From assembly GCF_013205055.1 (NCBI RefSeq), contig NZ_JABMLF010000001.1, positions 744,001 through 808,000 on the forward strand: 64,000 nucleotides of DNA, given 5' to 3'. The notes beneath the pieces were generated by a model. It was given only the letters and a program-made list of their open reading frames with translations. It had not been told where the DNA came from and did not search any database. This DNA comes from Rathayibacter sp. VKM Ac-2856. Its GTDB lineage: Bacteria > Actinomycetota > Actinomycetes > Actinomycetales > Microbacteriaceae. A program made the position numbers and the translations under genes. Positions 43,064 through 50,907 of the stretch are shown piece after piece (position 1 is the stretch's first letter; every line of letters starts with the position of its first letter).

Positions 43064-44608
43064 TCAGTCCACGCGCTCCCACGGCGCCGGGATCGGGTAG
43101 TACTCCTCGAGGAAGTCGATCACGGCGCGGGTGCGCACCTCGGCCGAGATCTCGGGGAAGCTGCCGTCGTTCAGGCAGAAGAAATCGACCGCGCGGTTCT
43201 TCAGCAGCTTCTTCATGTCCTTCAGACCCTGGTGCATCGTCGTGTCGACGTACTTCACCGAGGCGTTCTCCTGCACCACCGCGCGCCCGGTCATCAGCGC
43301 GTAGTAGTGGTAGAGCGAGTTGGTGACGGAGACGTCGCTCGCCGAGCGGAAGCGGCTCGCGGCGGTCGCGGTGAACTCCGGCTCGAACTCGCTCTCGAGC
43401 TCGGCCATCACGCTCTTGCGCAGCGGCGTGGCCGCGTGCTCGAGGTGGCGGGTCGTCATCGCGCCGAAGCGCTCGCGGAGCAGCCGGCGGTTGACCCGCG
43501 CGGCGTTCTCGAACCCGCTGCGCGAGGCGTTGGAGTCGCCCATGCCGATGCGGGTGGTCGCCTCGATGAACTTGGTGATACCCCCGGGCGAGAAGAAGAT
43601 CGACGGGTCCACCGGGCGGCCGAAGAACATGTCGTCGTTCGAGTAGAGGAAGTGCTCGGCCAGCCCCGGGATCCGGTGCAGCTGGCTCTCGACGGCGTGC
43701 GAGTTGTGGGTCGGCAGCACCGACAGGTCGCGGAAGTGGTCCTCGCTGCGGACGAGCGTGACGTCGGGGTGCTCGTCGAGCCAGCGCGGGCGGGGCGAGT
43801 CGGTGACGATGTAGATGTGCCGCACCCACGGCGCGTACATGTAGACGCTGCGCAGGGCGTACTTGAGCTCGTCGATCTGACGGAAGCGCGCGGGAGCGTC
43901 GTCGCCCTCGCCCACCACGTAGCTGGCCATCCGCGCGGCACGGGCGCGCTGGAACTCCAGGTCGGTGCCGTCGACCCAGGAGAAGACGATGTCGACGTCG
44001 AAGCGGATGTCGCTGACGAGCGGCTCGAACATGCCCTCGAAGGTCGGCCAGGTGCGGCCGTAGGCCTCGACGTGCGCGTCGATCGCCTCGGAGACCGGGA
44101 GGCTGCTGCGCATCAGGGCGTTCTCGGCGGGAGTGGTGATCTCCTCCTCGCCCACCTTCCAGAACTCGAGGCGGACGCCGCTGCGCGCGCCGTAGCGCAG
44201 CGAGCCGCTCGAGGAGACGCGGGGGCGGAAGAGCGAGAAGACCGCGGCGCGCGGGTACGGGGCGATCGCGCCCTCGGCCAGGAGCTGCGGCGGCGTGCCG
44301 CGCTTGTCGAGCGTCTTCACGTAGAAGGGCTCGGTGGCGAAGGCGCGCGCGAGCAGCGTCGCGAGCTCGGCGCCGAGCGAGCGGTCGATCGCGAGGAAGG
44401 GCGCGCCCTTCGTGCCGCGGATGAGGCGGTAGGGGAACTCGGCCTCGTCGAGGACCTCGCCGAGCGCGATCAGGTCCTCGGTCCAGGCCGCCTGCGGGGT
44501 CGTACTCGAGTTGACCAGCGAGAACAGTCCGGCATGGACGACGACGTCGTCACGGTCGAAATGGCGCGGACGCAGGAGGGCAGACGGCAGTGGACGGACG
44601 GAAGGCAT
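43064..44608 (-). CDS. Stealth family sugar-phosphate transferase
   Basis: A 514-residue protein of the Stealth group, cytoplasmic or membrane-associated hexose- or hexosamine-1-phosphate transferases that build phosphate-linked surface polysaccharides (for example capsule polymerases and mycobacterial CpsY). Conserved regions in order: CR1 DIVFSWVDGTD (near 205), CR2 with RQIDELKYALRSVYMYAPW and IYIVTDS, then HFLYSNDDMFFGRPV, CR3 with SLYHYYALMTG and CR4 with FFCLNDG. GATAAT (44616-44621) lies 7 nt before the ATG. No other polysaccharide gene is adjacent, so the polymer is unknown; a wall or capsule phosphoglycan is the likely product. Confidence 0.88.
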   Translation of the reverse strand: MPSVRPLPSALLRPRHFDRDDVVVHAGLFSLVNSSTTPQAAWTEDLIALGEVLDEAEFPYRLIRGTKGAPFLAIDRSLGAELATLLARAFATEPFYVKTLDKRGTPPQLLAEGAIAPYPRAAVFSLFRPRVSSSGSLRYGARSGVRLEFWKVGEEEITTPAENALMRSSLPVSEAIDAHVEAYGRTWPTFEGMFEPLVSDIRFDVDIVFSWVDGTDLEFQRARAARMASYVVGEGDDAPARFRQIDELKYALRSVYMYAPWVRHIYIVTDSPRPRWLDEHPDVTLVRSEDHFRDLSVLPTHNSHAVESQLHRIPGLAEHFLYSNDDMFFGRPVDPSIFFSPGGITKFIEATTRIGMGDSNASRSGFENAARVNRRLLRERFGAMTTRHLEHAATPLRKSVMAELESEFEPEFTATAASRFRSASDVSVTNSLYHYYALMTGRAVVQENASVKYVDTTMHQGLKDMKKLLKNRAVDFFCLNDGSFPEISAEVRTRAVIDFLEEYYPIPAPWERVD

Positions 44609-44653
44609 GATTCACATTATCCGCCGCCCGTTTCGTGCGGATGACCGTCCTGC

Positions 44654-46177
44654 TCAGCTTGACAGGGAGTGCAGCCGCCCGAGCGCCTCGTCGCCGGCCC
44701 GTGCGGCCTCCTCAGCCCGCCGTCGCTCGCGCTCCGAGGCCACTCCGAGGGCGAAGGCCGGCTCCCCGCGGCGGGCCGCCACGAGGGCGTGCGCGCGCAG
44801 CACGTCGCGGGCGGCCAGGGCGTCGCGCTCCTCGCCGAGCGCGTCCGCGACGGCCTCGGCCGCCTTCGCGAGCCTGCGCCGCCGCGGGGAGACCGCGTCG
44901 GGCACGACCGCGGTCCAGGCCTCGACGACGTAGCGCAGGCGCTTGGCCGCCTTGCGCACCTCGTGCCGGGCCTCGAGACCGTCCCCGCCCTTCCGGGCCG
45001 CCTCGACGCGCGAGAGCTCCTTCGCGAGGGAGCGGCGGACCAGCTTCTTCGCGCCGTCGGCGGCGTTCTCCGTCCGCGGCGGGTCGGCCAGCAGGGCGTC
45101 GAGGGAGGCGAGGAGGGCGAGGTAGCGGGCGCCGCGCAGGGTCTTCGCGACCCGCTGCAGGGCGATCGCGTGCCGGCGCTCGACGGCGTCGAGGAGCGAG
45201 CTGCCGGCGACGGCCTTCGCGGGCAGCCCCTCCCCCGCCTCCTCGACCGCGGTGCGCAGGCGCGCGGCGAGCACCTCCTCGTCGCGGGCGGCGCCGAGGA
45301 CCCCGCCGAGCCAGCGCAGCTCGTCGCGGACCGGATCGAGGGCCTCGCGCTCGAGCACGGAGCGGGAGGCGGCGAGGACGCTGCGCAGGCGCCGGGTGTG
45401 CAGGCGCATCTTGTGCAGCGCGTCGTCGGCCTCGAGGCGCACCCGGGGGTCGACCGCGCGCAGACCGGCCAGGAGCTCGCGGATCGCGGCGAGCGCCGCC
45501 TCCCCGCCGTCCCGGGGAGCGGGCCGCTCGTCCACGATCGGTCCGCCGGTCGCGCGTGCGAGCTTGGAGGCGCTCTCCGCGGGGCGCGCGCCGGCCGCCA
45601 GCAGCCGCTGCTCGATCGCGTCGAGGACCGCCTCGCCCTCGTCGCCGTGGACGTCGAGGAGCTCGACCTCCCACTCGCGCCAGCGCCGCTCGACGCCCGA
45701 GCGCTGGTCGTGCGCGATGACGAGGTCGTCGGCGATCTCGGCGAGCAGGCGGCCGGCGGAGTCGGCGACGCGGGTGATCGCGCGGACGGTGTCGAGGGTG
45801 GCGAGCGGCTCGAGCCGCGCGCGGCCGACGTGGCCGAGCACCGGCTCGCGGACGGCCGCGGGCACGGCGCGGGACGCGGTCAGCGGTGCGTGGATCTCGG
45901 TGCGGCCGGCGCTGCCCGGCAGCTTGACGTGCCAGCCCTCGTCCTCGCCGCCCTCGCGGCGGCGCAGGGTGATCCGGGCACGGGAGAGCGCGCGGTCGGC
46001 GGTGTCGACGTACTGGGCCGAGAGGCGCACCGGCTCCTCGGTGCTCGCCGTCGCGACCGCGCCCGCGCCGATCAGGGACGGCAGGGACGCGTCGGCTCCG
46101 ACGTCGTACTTGCGCTCCACCTCGGTCTGCACGCGTCGCCGCGCGGCCGCCTTCGTCCTGTCCGACTGCTCCGCCAT
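44654..46177 (-). CDS. CYTH and CHAD domain protein
   Basis: A 507-residue cytoplasmic protein. Residues about 15-210 form a CYTH (triphosphate tunnel) domain with the EVERKY variant of the ExExK motif and later acidic and basic strands; residues about 220-500 form a CHAD domain, all-helical and rich in conserved His and Arg (MRLHTRRLRS, RHEVRKAAKRLRYV). CHAD domains bind polyphosphate granules and CYTH domains hydrolyse or bind triphosphates, so a role in polyphosphate is likely from the family. ATG at 46177 has CACAAT 5 nt upstream. Divergent from the oligopeptidase gene. Confidence 0.9.
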   Translation of the reverse strand: MAEQSDRTKAAARRRVQTEVERKYDVGADASLPSLIGAGAVATASTEEPVRLSAQYVDTADRALSRARITLRRREGGEDEGWHVKLPGSAGRTEIHAPLTASRAVPAAVREPVLGHVGRARLEPLATLDTVRAITRVADSAGRLLAEIADDLVIAHDQRSGVERRWREWEVELLDVHGDEGEAVLDAIEQRLLAAGARPAESASKLARATGGPIVDERPAPRDGGEAALAAIRELLAGLRAVDPRVRLEADDALHKMRLHTRRLRSVLAASRSVLEREALDPVRDELRWLGGVLGAARDEEVLAARLRTAVEEAGEGLPAKAVAGSSLLDAVERRHAIALQRVAKTLRGARYLALLASLDALLADPPRTENAADGAKKLVRRSLAKELSRVEAARKGGDGLEARHEVRKAAKRLRYVVEAWTAVVPDAVSPRRRRLAKAAEAVADALGEERDALAARDVLRAHALVAARRGEPAFALGVASERERRRAEEAARAGDEALGRLHSLSS

Positions 46178-46254
46178 GCTCCATTGTGCGCAGGTCGGCG
46201 GCGCTCGCGGGGGCACGCCGTCGGCGGGGCGCGCGGTCGGCCTAGGCTGGGCGG

Positions 46255-48396
46255 ATGACCGCGCCCGTCCCTCCCGTCGCCCGCCGTGTCCCCCTCGAAC
46301 GCCGTCACCACGGCGATCTGGTGGTCGATCAGTACGAGTGGCTGCGGCAGAAGGAGGAGCCCGAGGTGATCGCCCACCTCGAGGCCGAGAACGCCTACAC
46401 CGACGCCCTCCTCGAGCCCCTCGCCCCGCTGCGCGAGTGCCTCTTCGAGGAGATCCGGTCGCGGACGAAGGAGACCGACCTCTCGGTCCCGGTCCGCGAG
46501 GGCGGCTGGTGGTACTTCTCCCGCTCCTACGAGGGCCGCCAGTACGGCGTGCACTGCCGCGCGCCGATCACCGGGCCGGGCGACTGGACGCCGCCCTCCA
46601 TCGCCGAGGGCGGACCGCTCGAGGGCGAGCAGGTCGTCCTCGACGGCAACGTCGAGGCCGAGGGGCACGACTTCTTCTCGCTCGGCAGCTTCGACGTGTC
46701 CGCCGACGGGCGCTACCTGCTCTTCGGCACCGACGTCGAGGGCGACGAGCGCTACACCCTGCGCATCCGCGACCTCAGCACCGGCGAGGACCTGCCCGAC
46801 GTCGTCGAGGACACCGGCGGCGGAGCCGTCTTCGGCGCGGACGCCCGCTTCGTCTTCTACCCGACCGTCGACGAGTCCTGGCGGCCCGACACGATCCGAC
46901 GCCACACCGTCGGCACCGACTCCGCGACCGACGAGGTCGTCTTCACCGAGCCCGACGAGCGCTACTGGATCGGCGTGGGCCTCACCCGCAGCCGCCGCTT
47001 CCTCGTCATCGAGATCGGCAGCAAGATCACCAGCGAGTGCCTGCTGCTCGACGCGGAGGACCCGACCGGGGAGTTCCGCTCGGTGTGGCCGCGCCGCGAG
47101 GGCGTCGAGTACGAGGTCGACCACGCCGTCGTCGACGGCCGCGACCGCCTCCTGATCGTGCACAACGACGGCGCCCTCGACTTCGAGATCGTCGAGGAGC
47201 CGGCCGACCTCTCGCTCACCCCGGAGCAGCGGGCGGCCGAGCGGCGCGTCCTCGTCCCGCACACCCCCGGACGGCGGATCGAGGGCGTCGACGCCTTCGC
47301 CGAGCACGTCGTCGTCTCCTACCGCGAGGCGGGCGCCACCCGCCTGGGCCTGCTGATCCCCGGCGACGGCGGCGCGCGCCTCGAGGAGATCGTCTTCGAC
47401 GAGCCGCTCTACGACGCGGGCCTCGCCGGCAACCCGGAGTGGGAGCAGCCGACTCTGCGGCTCGCTTACACGTCGTTCGTCACCCCCTCCACGGTGCTCA
47501 CCCTCGACGTCGCGACCGGCGAGCGGACGGTGCTCAAGCAGCAGCCGGTCCTCGGCGACTACGACCCCGCGCGCTACGAGCAGCGCCGCGAGTGGGCGAC
47601 GGCCGAGGACGGCACGCGGATCCCGCTCTCGCTGGTCTGGCGGCGCGACGCGGCCGCCCCCGACGAGGCGCCGGCGCCGCTCCTGCTCTACGGCTACGGC
47701 TCGTACGAGGCGAGCATCGACCCGGGCTTCTCGATCGCGCGGCTCTCGCTGCTCGACCGCGGCGTGGTCTTCGTCATCGCGCACGTGCGCGGCGGGGGCG
47801 AGATGGGCCGCTCCTGGTACGAGGAGGGGAAGACGCTCGCCAAGCGGACCACCTTCACCGACTTCGTCGACGCGGCGCGGCACCTCGTCGAGGCGGGGTT
47901 CACCACCCCGGAGCGCCTGGTCGCGCAGGGCGGCTCGGCAGGCGGCCTGCTGATGGGCGCGGTCGCGAATCTCGCACCGGAGGCGTTCGCCGGGATCCTG
48001 GCGCAGGTGCCGTTCGTGGACGCCCTGACCTCGATCCTCGATCCGTCGCTGCCGCTGACCGTGATCGAGTGGGACGAGTGGGGCGACCCGCTGCACGACG
48101 CCGAGGTCTACGCCTACATGAAGTCGTACTCGCCCTACGAGAACGTGCGCGAGGGCGTCGCCTACCCGCGGATCCTCGCGACGACGAGCCTCAACGACAC
48201 GCGCGTGCTCTACGTGGAGCCGGCGAAGTGGGTCGCGCGGCTGCGCGAGGTCGGGGCGCCCGCGCTGCTGAAGATCGAGATGACGGCCGGGCACGGCGGC
48301 GTCAGCGGGCGCTACGAGCGCTGGCGCGAGGTGGCGTTCGAGTACGCCTGGATCCTGGACGTGCTCGGGCTGGCGGAGGAGACCCGCGGCGAGTGA
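46255..48396 (+). CDS. ptrB: S9 family peptidase, oligopeptidase B type
   Basis: A 713-residue cytoplasmic serine oligopeptidase cutting short peptides, usually after basic residues. The N-terminal part is a seven-bladed beta-propeller gate; the C-terminal alpha/beta-hydrolase domain has the nucleophile in AQGGSAGGLLMGA (near residue 562), the Asp in TTSLNDTRVLYVEP and the His in TAGHGGVSGR. The EWDEWGDP and HVRGGGEMGRSWYE segments are characteristic of oligopeptidase B. TAGGCT (46243-46248) lies exactly 6 nt before the ATG, suggesting leaderless transcription. Confidence 0.94.
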   Translation: MTAPVPPVARRVPLERRHHGDLVVDQYEWLRQKEEPEVIAHLEAENAYTDALLEPLAPLRECLFEEIRSRTKETDLSVPVREGGWWYFSRSYEGRQYGVHCRAPITGPGDWTPPSIAEGGPLEGEQVVLDGNVEAEGHDFFSLGSFDVSADGRYLLFGTDVEGDERYTLRIRDLSTGEDLPDVVEDTGGGAVFGADARFVFYPTVDESWRPDTIRRHTVGTDSATDEVVFTEPDERYWIGVGLTRSRRFLVIEIGSKITSECLLLDAEDPTGEFRSVWPRREGVEYEVDHAVVDGRDRLLIVHNDGALDFEIVEEPADLSLTPEQRAAERRVLVPHTPGRRIEGVDAFAEHVVVSYREAGATRLGLLIPGDGGARLEEIVFDEPLYDAGLAGNPEWEQPTLRLAYTSFVTPSTVLTLDVATGERTVLKQQPVLGDYDPARYEQRREWATAEDGTRIPLSLVWRRDAAAPDEAPAPLLLYGYGSYEASIDPGFSIARLSLLDRGVVFVIAHVRGGGEMGRSWYEEGKTLAKRTTFTDFVDAARHLVEAGFTTPERLVAQGGSAGGLLMGAVANLAPEAFAGILAQVPFVDALTSILDPSLPLTVIEWDEWGDPLHDAEVYAYMKSYSPYENVREGVAYPRILATTSLNDTRVLYVEPAKWVARLREVGAPALLKIEMTAGHGGVSGRYERWREVAFEYAWILDVLGLAEETRGE

Positions 48397-48493
48397 GCGC
48401 GGCCTCCGGATCGAGCGGGCGCGCCGCAAGCCCCACCGGGGCGTCGGTCGCGCCGCGTAAGGTTCGGGGTGCCGACCGAGGGGAAGTGCAGAG

Positions 48494-49867
48494 ATGAGCG
48501 CAGGACTGTCGATCGACCGGGCCGCGGCCTGGGTCGCGGATCAGCGGTGGTACGCGAGCAAGGGGCGGCGCCCCGAGCTGGAGATCCGCGGCGAGTGGCG
48601 CCTGGAGCGCGGTGACGGCGACGTCGTCGTGCACCTCGTCATCGACCGCGCGGGCTCCAGCCCGGTGCTCTACCAGGTGCCGGTGACGGTGCGCTCGGCG
48701 CCCGTGGCGGGCCTCGAGGACGCCCTGATCGAGAGCGACGGCACCCGCTTCGTGTACGACGGTCCCCGCGACCCGCTCTTCGCGCGCGCGCTCTTCGAGC
48801 TGATCGCCGAGGGCGGATCCTCCGACGCGGAGGGCACCCTGGGCGGCGCACGCGCCGAGGGGCACCGCCAGCCGGGGGCCTCGATCGGCGCCTTCGCGTC
48901 GTCGCGGATCCTCAGCGGCGAGCAGTCGAACACGTCGATCATCGTGCAGACCACGGCGGAGGACGGCTCGGCCGGCACCCCCGTGATCGTCAAGGTCTTC
49001 CGCGCGCTGCACCACGGCGAGAACCCGGACGTCACCGTGCAGTCCGCACTGAACGCCGCCGGCAGCACGCTCGTCCCGCCCGTGATCGGCAACGTGACCG
49101 GCGAGTGGGACGACCGCGGCGAGCCGTCGGGGCGCGCCTTCGGCCACCTCGCCTTCGCGCAGGAGTTCCTCCCCGGTGTCGAGGACGCCTGGCGCGTGGC
49201 GCTCGAGGCGGTCGCCGGCGACGACGACTTCACCGGTCCGGCCCGCGAGCTGGGTCTCGCGACGGCGCAGGTGCACTCCACGCTCGCCGAGGTGATGCCG
49301 ACCGAGGACGCGACCCCGGAGGTCGTGCAGCGGATGATCGCGACGATGCGCCGCCGGCTGCGGATCGCCTCCTCCGAGGTGCCCGTCATCGCCGAGGACG
49401 CCGACGCGATCGACGCCGTCTTCCAGGCGGCCGAGCAGGCGCCCTGGCCGCGGCTGCAGCGCATCCACGGCGACTACCACCTCGGCCAGGTGCTGGCCGT
49501 GCCGGACCGCGGCTGGGTGCTGCTCGACTTCGAGGGCGAGCCGCTGCGGCCGATGCACGAGCGGCTGCTCCCGGACATCGCGCTGCGCGACGTCGCCGGG
49601 ATGCTGCGCTCCTTCGACTACGCGGCCGGCGCGCACGAGCAGGCCTCGCCCGGGAGCTCCCGCGCCGCCTGGGCGCTGGCCAGCCGCCGCGCCTTCCTCG
49701 AGGGCTACACCGAGGAGGCGGGCGACGCGGTCACCGCGCACCGCGCCGTGCTCGACGCGTTCGAGCTCGACAAGGCGATCTACGAGGCCATCTACGAGGC
49801 GCGCAACCGCCCCGAGTGGCTGTCGATCCCGGTGACCGCGGTGCAGCGGCTCGTCGGACGCTCGTAG
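48494..49867 (+). CDS. Maltokinase
   Basis: A 457-residue kinase of the Mak/Pep2 family that phosphorylates maltose to maltose 1-phosphate for alpha-glucan synthesis by GlgE. The N-terminal cap domain begins WVADQRWYASKGR, the P-loop-like ILSGEQSNTSIIV follows, and the aminoglycoside-kinase-like core has IHGDYHLGQVL (catalytic loop with Asp, near residue 330) and LLDFEGEPLRP (DFG-like). In many actinobacteria it is fused to or beside trehalose synthase; here treS and glgE are absent from the window. GAGGGGAAG lies about 7 nt before the ATG and TAAGGT (48458-48463) is a likely -10. Confidence 0.9.
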   Translation: MSAGLSIDRAAAWVADQRWYASKGRRPELEIRGEWRLERGDGDVVVHLVIDRAGSSPVLYQVPVTVRSAPVAGLEDALIESDGTRFVYDGPRDPLFARALFELIAEGGSSDAEGTLGGARAEGHRQPGASIGAFASSRILSGEQSNTSIIVQTTAEDGSAGTPVIVKVFRALHHGENPDVTVQSALNAAGSTLVPPVIGNVTGEWDDRGEPSGRAFGHLAFAQEFLPGVEDAWRVALEAVAGDDDFTGPARELGLATAQVHSTLAEVMPTEDATPEVVQRMIATMRRRLRIASSEVPVIAEDADAIDAVFQAAEQAPWPRLQRIHGDYHLGQVLAVPDRGWVLLDFEGEPLRPMHERLLPDIALRDVAGMLRSFDYAAGAHEQASPGSSRAAWALASRRAFLEGYTEEAGDAVTAHRAVLDAFELDKAIYEAIYEARNRPEWLSIPVTAVQRLVGRS

Positions 49868-49876
49868 GGTGCAGGT

Positions 49877-50047
49877 ATGACCGAACGCGACGAGACGACC
49901 GACGCCCGCGACTCCGACTCCCCCGAGGAGGCGCCGCTCGACCCGCTGAGCGACTTCAGCATCCCGGGCGACACCGACCTGCACGTCGACGGCGACGCCT
50001 CCGGCGCCGACGGCCGCGAGGTCGCGGAGCCCTCCGAGGACGACTGA
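49877..50047 (+). CDS. Small acidic hypothetical protein
   Basis: A 56-residue frame starting 9 bp after the maltokinase stop. About two fifths of the residues are Asp or Glu, there is no hydrophobic segment, and third codon positions are nearly all G or C as in real genes here. The sequence is low-complexity apart from PLDPLSDFSIPGDTDLHVDG, and probably disordered. No strong ribosome site is seen, so it would depend on coupling to the upstream gene. I do not recognise a family; it could be a chance frame. Confidence 0.5.
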   Translation: MTERDETTDARDSDSPEEAPLDPLSDFSIPGDTDLHVDGDASGADGREVAEPSEDD

Positions 50048-50081
50048 CCCGTCCCCCGGCCCGCTGATCGAGCGGCCCCGA

Positions 50082-50230
50082 GCATGCTGGTCGAGTAGCC
50101 CCGCAGGGGCGTATCGAGACCCACCTGCATGCTGGTCGAGTAGCCCCGCAGGGGCGTATCGAGACCCACCGTCGCCGGAACTCCCGTCGGTGCGCGATCT
50201 CGATACGCCCGCTGCGCGGGCTACTCGATC
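50082..50230. repeat. Intergenic palindromic repeat: two direct 45-bp copies and one inverted copy
   Basis: Two identical 45-bp units (50082-50126, 50127-50171, differing only in the last base) contain GGTCGAGTAGCCCC and GGGGCGTATCGAGACC, themselves an imperfect palindrome around GCAGGGGC. An inverted related copy lies at about 50193-50230 (CTCGATACGCCC, GGGCTACTCGATC), so copies two and three can form a long hairpin. Shorter fragments with CTGCTCGATCAG continue to about 50300. I remember similar CTCGATACGCC repeats as common between genes in Microbacteriaceae. It lies between convergent genes and may terminate both. Confidence 0.82.
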
Positions 50231-50320
50231 GACGTGGAGCGGCCCGCCGCGCGGGCTGCTCGATCAGCAGGGGGCGGCCCGCAGCTCGGGCTGCTCGATC
50301 AGCGCGGGCTGCCCGGTCGC

Positions 50321-50869
50321 TCAGCCGCCCATCTCGGGCTCGGCCCAGGACGCGAGGGTCGACCCGGCGGCGGCGCAGCCCGTCCCGAGGTCGGACTGGA
50401 GGGTGCTCCACTCCGGGGAGGACGGGTCGTACGTCCACCGGCCGGCGGCCGCCTGCGCGTCCTGCAGGAGGCTCCGGATGCCCTCCGACGCGGCGGAGAC
50501 ACCGGTCTCGTCCGGCGCCGGGTCCTGCATCCGCACCGTCGAGAGCTGGAAGGCCTGCCGCTCGAGGAACGCCTGATAGGCGTCCTCGGAGACGTCGCCG
50601 CGGTCGTGGAACCACTGCATGGTCCAGCCCAGGCTGAGCAGCGAGCTGTAGCGGCCGCAGACGTACGACGCGCTGGTGTCCTGCTCCCCCGGGACCGTGC
50701 CGCGCGCGGTCGGCTCGACCGTCACCGTGACGGTCGGCGCCGGTGTCTGCGCCACCGCGTCGCCTCCGCTCGAGCAGCCGGAGAGCGCCGCAGCGACGGC
50801 GGCCAGGCCGAGGACACCGGCGGCGAGCCGAGGTGCGAGTGGACGTCGGATGTGCGTGTGCTCCCCCAT
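50321..50869 (-). CDS. Putative lipoprotein of unknown function
   Basis: A 182-residue exported protein with a signal peptide ending in the lipobox LSGC (Cys near residue 32), a Ser/Gly/Thr/Val/Pro linker (about 33-60) and a small, mostly helical domain containing two further Cys (YVCGRYSS and GTGCAAAG) that may pair outside the cell. I do not recognise a family. TAGGGT (50876-50881) lies exactly 6 nt before the ATG, which supports the start and a leaderless mRNA. Adjacent genes give no hint of function. Confidence 0.78.
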   Translation of the reverse strand: MGEHTHIRRPLAPRLAAGVLGLAAVAAALSGCSSGGDAVAQTPAPTVTVTVEPTARGTVPGEQDTSASYVCGRYSSLLSLGWTMQWFHDRGDVSEDAYQAFLERQAFQLSTVRMQDPAPDETGVSAASEGIRSLLQDAQAAAGRWTYDPSSPEWSTLQSDLGTGCAAAGSTLASWAEPEMGG

Positions 50870-50907
50870 GCGGCGACCCTACCGGCAGGTCGGCGGCCGG
50901 AGCGCGA

